This document shows, in pieces, positions 33,017 through 42,425 of a stretch of 64,000 bases of DNA; position 1 is the stretch's first letter; the number at the start of each line of letters is the position of its first letter. This DNA is from Herbaspirillum huttiense (lineage in GTDB: Bacteria > Pseudomonadota > Gammaproteobacteria > Burkholderiales > Burkholderiaceae_D), in contig NZ_CP037993.1 of NCBI RefSeq assembly GCF_004367745.1, forward strand, positions 2,976,001-3,040,000, given 5' to 3'. The notes beneath the pieces are model-generated. The model searched no databases and was not told where the DNA came from. It saw nothing but the letters and a program-made list of their open reading frames with translations. The translations under genes were made by a program, and so were the position numbers.

Positions 33017-33802
33017 ATGAACGCAGCAACCGCTTCCAGCAACACTACTCCCCGCATCGCCCTGATCACCGGCGGCAGCCGCGGCCTGGGCAAGAACGCC
33101 GCCCTGCACCTGGCCCGCGAAGGCGTGGGTATCCTCCTGACATATGTCGGCAACCGTACTGCTGCCGATGCCACGGTGTCAGAAATCGAAGCCCTCGGTG
33201 TACCGGCGGTGGCCCTGCAACTGGACTTGGCCGACAGCGCAAGTGTGCCGGCCTTCGCACAACAAGTGTCCGATGCACTGTACCGGGTGTGGCAGGTCCG
33301 CCAGTTCAACTATCTGGTCAACAACGGCGGCATGGGCATCTATGGCCCGATCGCCGAGACCAGCGAAGCGGACTTCGATGCGCTCTACAAGGTGCATCTC
33401 AAGGGGCCGTTCTTCCTGACCCAGGCGCTGCTGCCGCTGCTGGCCGATGGTGGCCGCATCATCAACATTTCCAGCGGACTGGCCCGCTTCACCCTGCCGG
33501 GCTATGCGGCCTATGCCGCGATGAAGGGCGGCGTGGAAGTGATGACGCGCTACATGGCCAAGGAATTCGGCGCGCGTGGCATCGCCGTCAACACCGTGGC
33601 ACCGGGCGCCATCGAGACCGATTTCGGCGGTGGCCGCGTGCGTGACAACGCCGAACTGAACGCCTTCATCGCCGGCCAGACCGCGCTGGGCCGGGTCGGC
33701 GTGGCGGATGACATCGGCGCGGCGATCGCTTCGCTGCTGCGTGAGGACAATGGCTGGATCAACGCCCAGCGCGTGGAGGTGTCGGGCGGCATGTTCATCT
33801 GA
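33017..33802 (+). CDS. Short-chain dehydrogenase/reductase
   Basis: 261 residues from the ATG at 33017 (CAGGAG upstream; the long frame from 32717 overlaps the LysR gene antisense and is rejected). The Rossmann motif is TGGSRGLG (about 19-26); NNGG replaces the usual NNAG; the catalytic set is Ser in NISSGLAR, and Tyr and Lys in YAAYAAMKGG. A classical NADP-type SDR, probably a keto- or aldehyde reductase whose expression follows an effector of the divergent LysR protein. Confidence 0.9.
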   Translation: MNAATASSNTTPRIALITGGSRGLGKNAALHLAREGVGILLTYVGNRTAADATVSEIEALGVPAVALQLDLADSASVPAFAQQVSDALYRVWQVRQFNYLVNNGGMGIYGPIAETSEADFDALYKVHLKGPFFLTQALLPLLADGGRIINISSGLARFTLPGYAAYAAMKGGVEVMTRYMAKEFGARGIAVNTVAPGAIETDFGGGRVRDNAELNAFIAGQTALGRVGVADDIGAAIASLLREDNGWINAQRVEVSGGMFI

Positions 33803-33878
33803 ACGGAACAAGGCTTCAAGCGATGTCCCTGTCATCTCGACATCAGACATCCTGATCTCCTGAAATCCTCACAGACAG

Positions 33879-33913
33879 ACCGGTGTTTCCATGGCGGAAA
33901 CTCCGGTTTTTTT
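33879..33913 (+). terminator. Intrinsic terminator of the SDR gene
   Basis: Twelve-base arms 33879-33890 and 33896-33907 with one mismatch (ACCGGTGTTTCC and GGAAACTCCGGT), followed by seven T. It ends the SDR transcript 77 bases after its stop. Confidence 0.8.
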
Positions 33914-34314
33914 GTGCATGGCGCCCCGCTTTCCTGTCAGCTCATCCGTGCCTTTCTGCACTCCCGTGCACATGGCGCGCGGCCGCATCCAGACTGCCGC
34001 AGCAGCGCCGGATGCATTCTGTTGCGCAATGGAATCTGCTCGGGTAACATCGCTCGGCATTTGGTGCAGTGCCGTTTCTGCTGGCGTCTCCAGCATGTCA
34101 GCAGAGCTGGTGATCACACCACCGTCTCCACGGACGGCAGAGTCAAAACTACAGGACAGGGCACCGCTCTCATGCGGTGATTTCAGGGAAGGACGACACG
34201 GCAGTGCGTCGGGCGCGAGATCGCGAAGATCGCGTCACGCTCGTATTGCTTCGTCCATAGGGTGGCGTCTACATAGGGGGCAGTATTTTCAGTCGACTCT
34301 TTCGCAATCGCGCA
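33914..34314. other. 401-bp region with no convincing gene, promoter of the binding-protein gene
   Basis: Three overlapping open frames cross it but none has codon use or a ribosome site to support it. AGGGGG at 34275-34280 lies ahead of the next gene and could serve an ATT start at 34285. Promoters for the binding-protein/GGDEF-EAL operon must lie here; I cannot place them firmly. Confidence 0.5.
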
Positions 34315-35112
34315 GTGCGTGCCTGTGCGAATGTGGCCACGCTTTTCACTGCCCTGCTGGCTTGTTCCCCTTCCCACGCTGCCGGTCCCGATTGCTCGCG
34401 TCCCTATACGCTGGCGCTGCACGATCACGGCCTGCTCTACTCGGCGGCCACCGATACCGGCATCGACAAGGATTTCGCCGATGAGCTGATCCGCCGCAGC
34501 GGCTGCAAGGTCAATGTCAGCCTGATGTCGCGTGCGCGCATCTGGCAGCTGATCGAATCGGGGGCACTCGATTTCAGCCTGTCCGGCATTACCAATCCGG
34601 AACGCGACAAGTTCGCCGCCTTCGCCTGGTACTTCAGCAACAAGTACTACCTGCTGGTGCGCAAGGATGCCGGCATCACTCAGCTGGCCGACGTCGCGCG
34701 CAATGATCGTTTCCAGCTCGGCGTCATCCGCGGCTTCCGCTACAGCAGCAATGCCAACCGCATGGTGGACCAGCTTACGGCTGCCAATCGCGTTACCCTG
34801 GCCGGTGGCCTGGAACCGCTTTATGAAGCCCTGCTGCAGAACCGCATCCAGGGCATGATCATGGAGCCCTTCGATTACCCGGTCGTGGAAGAGAAACGCA
34901 TTCGCGAGGCCACCACCATCATCAGCTTCGAGGATCCTTCCGTACCGCACGGTCTGATCATGTCGCGCAAGGCGCTTGCGCCGGCCGAGCTGGACAAGTG
35001 GCGCGCCCTGGTCAACGGCATGCTGGCAGACGGCACGGTGCTGCGCATCTTCCGCAAGTACTTCAATCCTGAACTGGCGGCAGCCATGGTCGAATTCCAG
35101 AGCAAGCCGTGA
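34315..35112 (+). CDS. Periplasmic amino-acid-type binding protein (family 3), without transporter partners
   Basis: 265 residues from GTG 34315, with a signal peptide (RACANVATLFTALLACSPSHA, cleaved after SHA). The body is a type II periplasmic binding fold: the strand-helix motif LIESGALDFSLSGITNPERDKFAAFA is typical of family-3 solute-binding proteins, and the C-terminal end has the hinge RIFRKYF. No ABC permease or ATPase is adjacent. Instead its stop overlaps the start of a membrane CHASE-GGDEF-EAL protein (GTGA), so it most likely presents a ligand to that receptor. An ATT start at 34285 with AGGGGG four bases before it would add ten residues. Confidence 0.85.
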   Translation: MRACANVATLFTALLACSPSHAAGPDCSRPYTLALHDHGLLYSAATDTGIDKDFADELIRRSGCKVNVSLMSRARIWQLIESGALDFSLSGITNPERDKFAAFAWYFSNKYYLLVRKDAGITQLADVARNDRFQLGVIRGFRYSSNANRMVDQLTAANRVTLAGGLEPLYEALLQNRIQGMIMEPFDYPVVEEKRIREATTIISFEDPSVPHGLIMSRKALAPAELDKWRALVNGMLADGTVLRIFRKYFNPELAAAMVEFQSKP

Positions 35113-38100
35113 ACTGGATACGCCAGATCCTGCTCCCCGTCATCATCCTGGCCACAGGATTGGGCGTCACCTGGACCGCATGGGACCACGAGCGCGAAGC
35201 CGCCGCCAAGGAAGTCCACACGCAGTTCGCCTCGGTGCTGCGCGAGACGGTCAGCCGCATCGAGCAGCGCATGGCGTCCTACGAACAGATGCTGCATGGG
35301 GTGCAGGGCCTGATCTCGGCCACCGGCAACATCGACCGCAACCAGTTCCGCGATTACGTTGACGCGCTCAACCTGGACGCCAATTTCTCCGGCATCCAGG
35401 CCATCGCCATCGAGGAATGGGTACCGGCTGCGCAGCTCGACGCGCATCTGGCCCGCATGGCGCGCCAGGGTGTGGCCGATTACAAGATCCGTCCGAGCGG
35501 CAGCCGCACTGCCTATGCCCCGACCATCCTGCGCGAGCCCTATGTAGGCCGCAACCGCATCGCCTTCGGCAATGACCAGTGGGCCGATCCGGTGCGGCGC
35601 GCCGCCATGGAAAAGGCGCGTGACTCCGGCATGGCGACCGTCTCCGGCAAGATTGAACTGAGTACTGAAGGACCGGCAGCACCCGCCTTCATGATGTACC
35701 TGCCGCTGTACGAGCGCAGCAAACCGCAATCCACCATTGCCGAGCGCCGCGCCAGCCTGATCGGCTGGGTGCATGCCGTTTTTCGCATGAGCGACGTGAT
35801 CGCCAGCCTGTATGGCGAAAACAGCCGCACCATTGCCTTCACCCTCTATGACGGCGTGACCCAGGAAGCGCAAGCCCTGCTCTACCAATCGCCGCTGGCC
35901 AGCGGCCCGATGCATCGCCCGCGCCTGCAGGCCGATGAATACCTGGTGGTGGCCAACCACAACTGGACGCTCTCCATGAGCACCACCGATGCCTTCACCG
36001 CCCAGTTCGGGCGCAATGCCGAGCAGCTCATCGCCGTCACCGGCATCGCCATGAGCGTCACGCTGGCGCTGCTGGGCTGGCTGATGATGTCCAGCCGCAA
36101 GCGCGCGGTACGCCTGGCGCAGAAGATGACCGTCGAGCTGCGCGCCAGCGAAGAGCAGTTCCGCGCCATCGCCGATTGCACCGTCAACTGGGAAGTCTGG
36201 TGGGGCCTGGATGGCCGTCCGCGCTGGATCAATCACGCGGTGCGCGACTACACCGGCTATACCGTGGAGGAATGCCTCTCCATGCCGGACTTCATCGGCA
36301 GCATCGTCCATCCGGATGACGAGCGCCGCATCCGCGCCGAACTGGCGCGCTGCATGGATGGCCAGAAGCGCGAAGACGTGGAATTCCGCTGCGTACGCAA
36401 GGATGGCACGGTGTTCTGGCTCTCGCTGTCGTCGGCCCCGATTGCCGATGCCCAGGGCCGCTTCACGGGCTTCCGCACCAGCGCGCGCGACATCACCGAC
36501 CGCAAGCAGATTGAAGCCGAACTGCGCATCTCGGCGGTGGCCTTCGATTCGCGCGAAGGCATGCTCATCACCGACGCCAACAGCAAGATCCTGCGCGTGA
36601 ACAAGGCCTTCACGGAAATCACCGGCTATACCGCCGAAGAAATCGTCGGCAAGCACCCCAACCTGCTGCGCTCGGACCGCCACGGCCCGGCCTTCTTCCA
36701 GGAGATGCGCGAGAGTGTCCGGCGCTTCGGCAAGTGGCAGGGCGAAATCTGGGACCGCCGCAAGAACGGCGAGGTCTACCCCGAATGGCTGACCATCTCC
36801 GCCGTCAAGAACAAGGACAACCAGGTCACCCACTACGTCAGCACGCATCACGACATCAGTGACCGCAAACTGGCCGAGGAGCGCATCCGCGAACTGGCCT
36901 TCTTCGATGCTCTCACCCGCCTGCCCAACCGCACCCTGCTGCTGGACCGCCTCAAGCAGGCCATCGCGCTGTCGCTGCGTACGCGCACCTGCGGTGCGCT
37001 GCTGTTCATCGACCTGGATCACTTCAAGACGCTCAACGACACGGTCGGCCACGAAAAGGGCGACACCCTGTTGAAACAGGTGGCGCAGCGCCTGCTGGCC
37101 AATGTCCGTGAGAACGATACAGTGGCGCGCGTGGGGGGTGACGAATTCGTGGTGGTACTGGAGGGTCTCAACGACACCCAGCAGGAAGCCGCGACCCAGA
37201 CCCGCACCATCGGCGAGAAAATCCTGGCAGCACTGGGCCAAACCTACCAGCTCGACGAGGTGGAATACCGCACCACCGCCAGCATCGGCGCCACCGTCTT
37301 CCTGGGCCGTGCGGCCTCGGTGGATGAGCTCATGAAGCAGGCCGACCTGGCCATGTACAAGGCCAAGGAAACCGGCCGCAATGCACTGCGCTTCTTCGAT
37401 CCCGCCATGCAGACCGCCGTGCTGGAACGCGCCACGCTGGAAGCCGGACTGCGCAAGGCCATCGAGGGCAACCAGCTGTTGCTGCATTACCAGCCGCAGG
37501 TGGTCGAAGGCGGCCGCGTCACGGGTGCCGAAGTGCTGGTGCGCTGGCAGCATCCGCAGCGCGGCATGGTGCCACCGGGCGACTTCATTCCGCTGGCCGA
37601 AGAAACCGGGCTGATCCTGTCACTGGGCAACTGGGTGCTGGAGACCGCCTGCACGCAGCTGGCCACCTGGGCCAAACGGCCGCGCATGGCGGAGCTGAGC
37701 ATCGCCGTGAACGTCAGCGCGCCGCAATTGCGCGAACATGATTTCGTGCAAACCGTGCTGGACATCATCGACCGTACCGGTGCCAATCCGCGCCGGCTGA
37801 AACTGGAGCTGACCGAGAGCCTGCTGGTGGACAACGTCGAAGACATCATCCAGAAGATGTTTGCCTTGAAGGCTTACGGCGTGGAGTTTTCGCTGGATGA
37901 CTTCGGTACCGGTTACTCGTCCCTGTCCTACCTCAAGCGGCTGCCGCTGAATCAGCTTAAAATCGACCAGTCTTTCGTGCGCGATGTCCTGATCGATCCC
38001 AACGACGCCTCGATAGCCAAGACCATCGTCAACCTGGCGCAGAGCCTGGGGCTGGGGGTGATCGCCGAGGGCGTGGAAACCGATGCCCAGCGCTCCTTCC

Positions 38101-38213
38101 TGGCCGATGCCGGCTGCCATGCCTACCAGGGCTACTACTTCTGCCGGCCGGTGACGGTCGAGGCCTTCGAAAAATTCGCTCAGGACCGCGATCTCCACAT
38201 ATCCGTTGCCTAG
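35109..38213 (+). CDS. CHASE-PAS-PAS-GGDEF-EAL membrane protein
   Basis: 1034 residues from GTG 35109, overlapping the preceding stop by four bases. Two membrane helices (about 5-24 and 308-330) bracket a periplasmic CHASE domain (about 40-290). Then two PAS domains (about 346-470 and 473-595), a GGDEF domain (595-760) with intact GGDEF (676-680) and an I-site REND (RxxD, 667-670), and an EAL domain (770-1020) with EVL at 808-810, DDFGTGYSS near 929 and AEGVET. Both catalytic sites look intact, EVL being an accepted variant, so it may be a bifunctional cyclase/phosphodiesterase or be biased by the binding-protein signal. A strong sensor candidate. Confidence 0.92.
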   Translation: MNWIRQILLPVIILATGLGVTWTAWDHEREAAAKEVHTQFASVLRETVSRIEQRMASYEQMLHGVQGLISATGNIDRNQFRDYVDALNLDANFSGIQAIAIEEWVPAAQLDAHLARMARQGVADYKIRPSGSRTAYAPTILREPYVGRNRIAFGNDQWADPVRRAAMEKARDSGMATVSGKIELSTEGPAAPAFMMYLPLYERSKPQSTIAERRASLIGWVHAVFRMSDVIASLYGENSRTIAFTLYDGVTQEAQALLYQSPLASGPMHRPRLQADEYLVVANHNWTLSMSTTDAFTAQFGRNAEQLIAVTGIAMSVTLALLGWLMMSSRKRAVRLAQKMTVELRASEEQFRAIADCTVNWEVWWGLDGRPRWINHAVRDYTGYTVEECLSMPDFIGSIVHPDDERRIRAELARCMDGQKREDVEFRCVRKDGTVFWLSLSSAPIADAQGRFTGFRTSARDITDRKQIEAELRISAVAFDSREGMLITDANSKILRVNKAFTEITGYTAEEIVGKHPNLLRSDRHGPAFFQEMRESVRRFGKWQGEIWDRRKNGEVYPEWLTISAVKNKDNQVTHYVSTHHDISDRKLAEERIRELAFFDALTRLPNRTLLLDRLKQAIALSLRTRTCGALLFIDLDHFKTLNDTVGHEKGDTLLKQVAQRLLANVRENDTVARVGGDEFVVVLEGLNDTQQEAATQTRTIGEKILAALGQTYQLDEVEYRTTASIGATVFLGRAASVDELMKQADLAMYKAKETGRNALRFFDPAMQTAVLERATLEAGLRKAIEGNQLLLHYQPQVVEGGRVTGAEVLVRWQHPQRGMVPPGDFIPLAEETGLILSLGNWVLETACTQLATWAKRPRMAELSIAVNVSAPQLREHDFVQTVLDIIDRTGANPRRLKLELTESLLVDNVEDIIQKMFALKAYGVEFSLDDFGTGYSSLSYLKRLPLNQLKIDQSFVRDVLIDPNDASIAKTIVNLAQSLGLGVIAEGVETDAQRSFLADAGCHAYQGYYFCRPVTVEAFEKFAQDRDLHISVA

Positions 38214-38225
38214 GAGTCCGATCTC

Positions 38226-38933
38226 ATGAGTCACGCTTTGTCCGCCTTCGCCATCAATCAAAAATGGCCGGCGCAACATCCCGACCGCATCCAGCTGTAT
38301 TCGCTGCCCACGCCCAATGGCGTGAAGGTCTCGATCATGCTGGAAGAAACCGGCCTGCCCTACGAAGCTCACCTGGTCAGCTTCGAGACCAATGACCAGC
38401 TGTCGCCGGAATTCCTGTCGCTCAATCCGAACAACAAGATCCCTGCCATCATCGACCCCAACGGTCCCAAGGGTGCGCCGCTGCCGCTGTTCGAATCGGG
38501 GGCCATCCTGCTCTATCTGGCCGAGAAGACCGGCCAGTTCCTGCCGGCCGATCCCGCTGCGCGCTATCAGGTGATCCAGTGGGTGATGTTCCAGATGGGC
38601 GGCGTCGGTCCGATGTTCGGCCAGCTCGGCTTCTTCCACCGCTTTGCCGGCAAGGAATACGAAGACAAACGTCCGCGCGACCGCTACGTCAACGAATCCA
38701 AACGCCTGCTGGGCGTGATGGACAAGCGCCTGAGCCAGAGCCAGTGGCTGGCTGGCGATGCGTATTCCATCGCCGATATCGCCACCTTCCCGTGGATCCG
38801 CAATCTGATCGGCTTCTACGAAGCGGCCGAGCTGGTCGGCTTCCAGGACTTCCCCCATGTGGCCCGTGCGCTGGAAGCCTTCGTGGCCCGTCCGGCCGTG
38901 GTGCGCGGTCTCAACATCCCGGCGCGCGGCTGA
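38226..38933 (+). CDS. Glutathione S-transferase (YghU/YfcG Nu-class-like)
   Basis: 235 residues from ATG 38226 (TAGGAG upstream). The thioredoxin-like N-domain starts YSLPTPNGVKVSIMLEETGL; the threonine of TPNG rather than a Tyr/Ser/Cys is characteristic of Nu-class GSTs of E. coli, which reduce disulphides with bound glutathione. The C-domain motif SIADIATFPWIRN is standard. It is only 13 bases after the GGDEF-EAL gene, possibly cotranscribed, though no functional tie is evident. Confidence 0.9.
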   Translation: MSHALSAFAINQKWPAQHPDRIQLYSLPTPNGVKVSIMLEETGLPYEAHLVSFETNDQLSPEFLSLNPNNKIPAIIDPNGPKGAPLPLFESGAILLYLAEKTGQFLPADPAARYQVIQWVMFQMGGVGPMFGQLGFFHRFAGKEYEDKRPRDRYVNESKRLLGVMDKRLSQSQWLAGDAYSIADIATFPWIRNLIGFYEAAELVGFQDFPHVARALEAFVARPAVVRGLNIPARG

Positions 38934-39043
38934 CCCGCCCCGCATTGATGGCCAGGTCCGGGGCGCAGGGTGTAAATCGCTTTGCGCCACCGTGGCCTGC
39001 GCGTTAACATGGCGTCCATTCCCGCGACCGCATCCTGCCTGCC

Positions 39044-40165
39044 ATGACGAACCGCTTTCCGTCTCGCCCACCTGATCGCGCCCGCCGCTTGCGCCGCCAC
39101 TTGCTGGCAGCGCTGTGCGCACAGCCGCTGCTGGCCAGCCTGCCGGCACAGGCGATCGATCTTTCCTTGAAGACGATCCGCGTCGGCAATCTGTCACGCG
39201 CCTATTTTTCCGAACGCAATGCCGTCGGTGAACCGCAGCCGCTGATCGTCGCACTGCACGCCAGCGGTTCCAGCGGCTCGCTGATGGCGCGCGCTACCGG
39301 ACTGACCGAGATTGCCGAGGCGGCGGGCTACATGATCGTCTACCCCAACGGCACCGGGCTGGCCATCGATGCCCGTACCTGGAATTCCGGCGGATGCTGC
39401 GGCTACGCACAGATGCACAAGGTGGATGATGTGGCCTTCCTGCGCGCGCTGATCGACAAGCTGGTCAAGGATGGACTGGCCGATCCCCAGCGCATCTACC
39501 TGGTGGGCGTGTCCAATGGCGGCATGATGGCCTATCGCATGGCCGCCGAAGCGCCTGAACTGTTCAAGGCAGTAGCGGTGGTCAGCGCGGTGCTGGATGT
39601 GCCGCCCGAGGCCGTCAAGGCCCCCATGCCGTTGCTGCACATCCATGGCAGCGATGATCCCTTCATTCCCTTCCTGGGCGGCATCGGCAAGCAGGAAGTC
39701 TCGCAATTGCCGCGCATCTCGGTGGCGCGCAGCATCGAAACCTTCGTCAAGGCCGATGGTGCCAACCCGCGCCCGACGGTGACTGACATCCCCGATACCG
39801 CCAACGATGGCACCACCATCCGCCAGTACACCTATGCCAGCAAGAGCGACCCGCAGGCCGTGGTGCTCTACGAGGTCAAGGGTGGCGGCCATGCCTGGCC
39901 GGGTGGCGTGGTGCCCATCGTCAATGGCGGCAAGTCTTCGCAGAACCTCGATACCTCGCGCACCGTCATCAACTTCTTCAATGCCCACGGCGGTGGCCGC
40001 CAGAACGAGCAGGTCGATGAAAACCTGCCACCGGGCGCAACGCCGCTGCCCGCCGCCGCGCCTGCGACTACGGTCACGCCGGCGGCCCCTGCTCCGGCCA
40101 AGCCTCCCGTACCGGCTGCCCCGGCACCGACACGGCCCGGCATGAAGGGGCTGTCGCCCGGCTGA
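39044..40165 (+). CDS. Secreted PHB-depolymerase-type esterase (LpqC family)
   Basis: 373 residues. N-terminal region with a positively charged stretch and a hydrophobic core (LLAALCAQPLLASLPAQA) is a signal peptide. The alpha/beta-hydrolase catalytic set is Ser in GVSNGGMMAYRM, Asp in HGSDDPFIPF and His in GGGHAWPGG, the layout of LpqC/feruloyl-esterase type enzymes. The last 55 residues are a Pro/Ala/Thr-rich tail (about residues 320-373), likely disordered. The substrate could be a polyhydroxyalkanoate oligomer or a plant-derived phenolic ester. Confidence 0.87.
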   Translation: MTNRFPSRPPDRARRLRRHLLAALCAQPLLASLPAQAIDLSLKTIRVGNLSRAYFSERNAVGEPQPLIVALHASGSSGSLMARATGLTEIAEAAGYMIVYPNGTGLAIDARTWNSGGCCGYAQMHKVDDVAFLRALIDKLVKDGLADPQRIYLVGVSNGGMMAYRMAAEAPELFKAVAVVSAVLDVPPEAVKAPMPLLHIHGSDDPFIPFLGGIGKQEVSQLPRISVARSIETFVKADGANPRPTVTDIPDTANDGTTIRQYTYASKSDPQAVVLYEVKGGGHAWPGGVVPIVNGGKSSQNLDTSRTVINFFNAHGGGRQNEQVDENLPPGATPLPAAAPATTVTPAAPAPAKPPVPAAPAPTRPGMKGLSPG

Positions 40166-40228
40166 TGCGCCATCGCAAGTCAAATCGCACTATCATAGGC
40201 CCCAGCGTTCAACCCTCCCGCCAAGACA

Positions 40229-40384
40229 ATGAAAAGACTCCTGACCAGCATCCTGATCGCCATCGTCCTGTATTTCCTGCTGCCGTGGATCGGCAAGCTG
40301 ATTCCGCACTACCGCCTCGCGGTCATCTGCATCACGGCGGGCATCGTCTCCTTTGCGGTCTCGGCACTGATGGAAAAGATCTGA
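40229..40384 (+). CDS. Small inner-membrane protein of 51 residues
   Basis: An ATG at 40229 opens a 51-residue frame: a charged MKRL start, a first hydrophobic helix (about 5-24) and a second (about 31-46) with short charged ends (KLIPHYR, MEKI). A strong terminator follows 33 bases after the stop. No good ribosome site is visible. Likely a genuine two-helix membrane peptide, but the call rests on composition and the terminator only. Confidence 0.55.
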   Translation: MKRLLTSILIAIVLYFLLPWIGKLIPHYRLAVICITAGIVSFAVSALMEKI

Positions 40385-40416
40385 TCCCGTCCGCCTCAGC
40401 GCAACCCGCCAACGAC

Positions 40417-40456
40417 AACGGCCGCAACGTCTTCACGTTGCGGCCGTTTCGTTTCA
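40417..40456 (+). terminator. Intrinsic terminator after the small membrane protein
   Basis: Perfect 14-base arms 40417-40430 (AACGGCCGCAACGT) and 40435-40448, with a four-base loop and a T-rich tail. Confidence 0.85.
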
Positions 40457-40492
40457 TCACTTCAATTCAGATCAGATCAAACTGACCGCGCT

Positions 40493-40909
40493 TCAGCACT
40501 CGCCTTTGCGCGCAGGGCCCGGCGGGCAGTCGCGCCCGCGTCCCGGCCCACGATGGTCGTCATCGAAATCATCATGACGCGGACCCCGTCCCGGTGGCGG
40601 ACCACCGCGCCAGCCACCGCGATCCAGTTCCCAGCCGCGCGGTCCCTGGCGCCAGACGGGCTGCGCATAGACATAGCCGGGACGCTCCCGCACCCAATGG
40701 CCTTCGCGCCAGATGTGGCGGTAGCCATCCCAATCCCAGAAGCCGGGCGCCCAGACATAGCCATGGCGCGGGGGTGGCAGCGGTTCGGCGCGCGGCGGCG
40801 GCGGCGCGCCGATGTTGATGTTCACGGACACTTGCGCCTGGGCAACCGGCAGCACGGCTGCCGACGCTCCCAGCGCGATGAGGCTGGCGAATATTATTTT
40901 TTTCATCAT
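40493..40909 (-). CDS. YXWGXW-type secreted protein with aromatic-rich repeat
   Basis: 138 residues. Signal peptide MMKKIIFASLIALGASAAVL with cleavage after AQA. Pro-rich linker (PPPPRAEPLPPPRHG), then segments GYVWAPGFWDWDGYRHIW and GHWVRERPGYVYAQPVW, the alternating Tyr/Trp/Gly pattern of the YXWGXW repeat family found in periplasmic proteins. The tail is a glycine/aspartate/proline-rich, Arg-rich low-complexity stretch (about residues 100-138). Role unknown, often linked to envelope stress. Confidence 0.8.
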   Translation of the reverse strand: MMKKIIFASLIALGASAAVLPVAQAQVSVNINIGAPPPPRAEPLPPPRHGYVWAPGFWDWDGYRHIWREGHWVRERPGYVYAQPVWRQGPRGWELDRGGWRGGPPPGRGPRHDDFDDDHRGPGRGRDCPPGPARKGEC

Positions 40910-40995
40910 ACAGAACAGTCAGGGGTGAAGAGTGTTGTGTGACACGCGCCCGGCCGATGCAGTTCCGGCCTTTACACCGGCCCGGCGTGTGCCCG

Positions 40996-42261
40996 TCAAC
41001 CGCCCTTGGCGTTCTTGAACATGGTCTTGATGCCACGGATGGCCTGGCGGATGCGCGATTCATTCTCGATCAGGGCAAAGCGCACGTACTCGTCGCCATA
41101 TTCACCAAAACCGATGCCGGGCGAGACGCAGACCTTGGCCTGTTCCAGCAGGATGCGCGAGAATTCGAGCGACCCGAACTGGCGATACGGCTCCGGGATG
41201 CGCGCCCAGATGTACATCGAGGCCTTGGGCACATCGACCATCCAGCCCGCCTCATGCAGGCCCTTGACCAGCACGTTGCGGCGTTTTTCGTAATTGGCGC
41301 GGATCTCCTCCACGCAGGACTGGTCGCCTTCCAGCGCCGCGATGGCCGCCACCTGCACCGGGGTGAAGCTGCCATAGTCGTGATAGCTCTTGATGCGCGC
41401 CAGCGCCGCCACCAGGCGCGCATTGCCGACCATGAAGCCGATACGCCAGCCGGCCATGTTGTAGCTCTTGGAGAGCGTGAAGAATTCCACCGCGACCTCC
41501 CTTGCTCCCGGCACCTGCATGATGGACGGCGCTTTCCAGCCATCGAAGGTGATGTCGGCATAGGCCAGGTCATGCACCACCAGGATCTGGTGCTCGCGCG
41601 CCAGCTTGACCACCCGCTCGAAGAATTCCAGCTCCACGCATTGCGCGGTCGGATTGGAGGGAAAGCCCAGGATCATCATCTTGGGCTTGGGATAGCTCTC
41701 CCGCACCGCGCGTTCGAGTTCGTCGAAGAAGTCCACGCCCGGGCTCATGCGCACCGAGCGGATGTTGGCACCGGCGATCACGGCACCATAGATGTGGATG
41801 GGGTAGCTGGGATTGGGCACCAGCACGGTATCGCCCTTGTCGAGGGTGGCCAGCATCAGGTGCGCCAGGCCTTCCTTGGAACCGATGGTGACGATGGCTT
41901 CGCTGTCGGGATCGAAGTCGACCTCGTAGCGGCTGCGATACCAGTGCGCAATCGCCCGGCGCAGGCGCGGGATGCCCTTGGAGGAGGAATAGCCGTGGGT
42001 ATCGGGCCGCTGCGCCACTTCCACCAGTTTCTCGACGATATGCGGCGGCGTGGGACCATCGGGATTGCCCATCGACATGTCGATGATATCCTCGCCCCGG
42101 CGGCGCGCGGCCATCTTGAGTTCGGCGGTGATGTTGAAGACGTAGGGCGGCAGGCGTTCGATGCGCGGGAAGCTGACCGGGAAGGCGTCCGGGGAAGTTG
42201 CAGAGGAAGAGGATACGGCAGGCGTGCACGAGGGATCGCGCGAATCGGCGGATTGCGTCAT
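40996..42261 (-). CDS. alaC: Alanine-forming aminotransferase AlaC
   Basis: 421 residues, PLP fold-type I. The PLP lysine is in [19 protein letters not shown], the aspartate binding the pyridine nitrogen in [10 protein letters not shown], and the C-terminal arginine in [10 protein letters not shown]. This matches AlaC, the glutamate-pyruvate aminotransferase that makes alanine, though related branched-chain aminotransferases (e.g. of methionine) cannot be excluded. A roughly 45-residue Ser/Pro-rich N-terminal extension precedes the usual start of the fold; the ATG at 42261 was kept because no later one has a better ribosome site. Confidence 0.9.
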   Translation of the reverse strand: MTQSADSRDPSCTPAVSSSSATSPDAFPVSFPRIERLPPYVFNITAELKMAARRRGEDIIDMSMGNPDGPTPPHIVEKLVEVAQRPDTHGYSSSKGIPRLRRAIAHWYRSRYEVDFDPDSEAIVTIGSKEGLAHLMLATLDKGDTVLVPNPSYPIHIYGAVIAGANIRSVRMSPGVDFFDELERAVRESYPKPKMMILGFPSNPTAQCVELEFFERVVKLAREHQILVVHDLAYADITFDGWKAPSIMQVPGAREVAVEFFTLSKSYNMAGWRIGFMVGNARLVAALARIKSYHDYGSFTPVQVAAIAALEGDQSCVEEIRANYEKRRNVLVKGLHEAGWMVDVPKASMYIWARIPEPYRQFGSLEFSRILLEQAKVCVSPGIGFGEYGDEYVRFALIENESRIRQAIRGIKTMFKNAKGG

Positions 42262-42425
42262 GGGTGTCTTTCACGTAAGCGCCCGGAACCGTCCGAGCGA
42301 CGTTGGAACTGATGTTCCGCCGGTGATTTTATGCGCGAAGCTTCACGTGCACAAGCGCAAACCCTGCTTGAAAGCCTGATTCCAGACATCAATCTTCATT
42401 TACCCGCCATATCCCACTCAACCAC

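Noticed and set aside
33869-34117. 82-residue minus-strand frame in the gap between SDR and binding-protein genes
   Set aside because: Overlaps the SDR terminator, no ribosome site, no recognisable composition.
34875-37553. 892-residue minus-strand frame opposite the CHASE-GGDEF-EAL gene
   Set aside because: Shadow; the plus strand encodes GGDEF and EAL motifs and has coupled translation.
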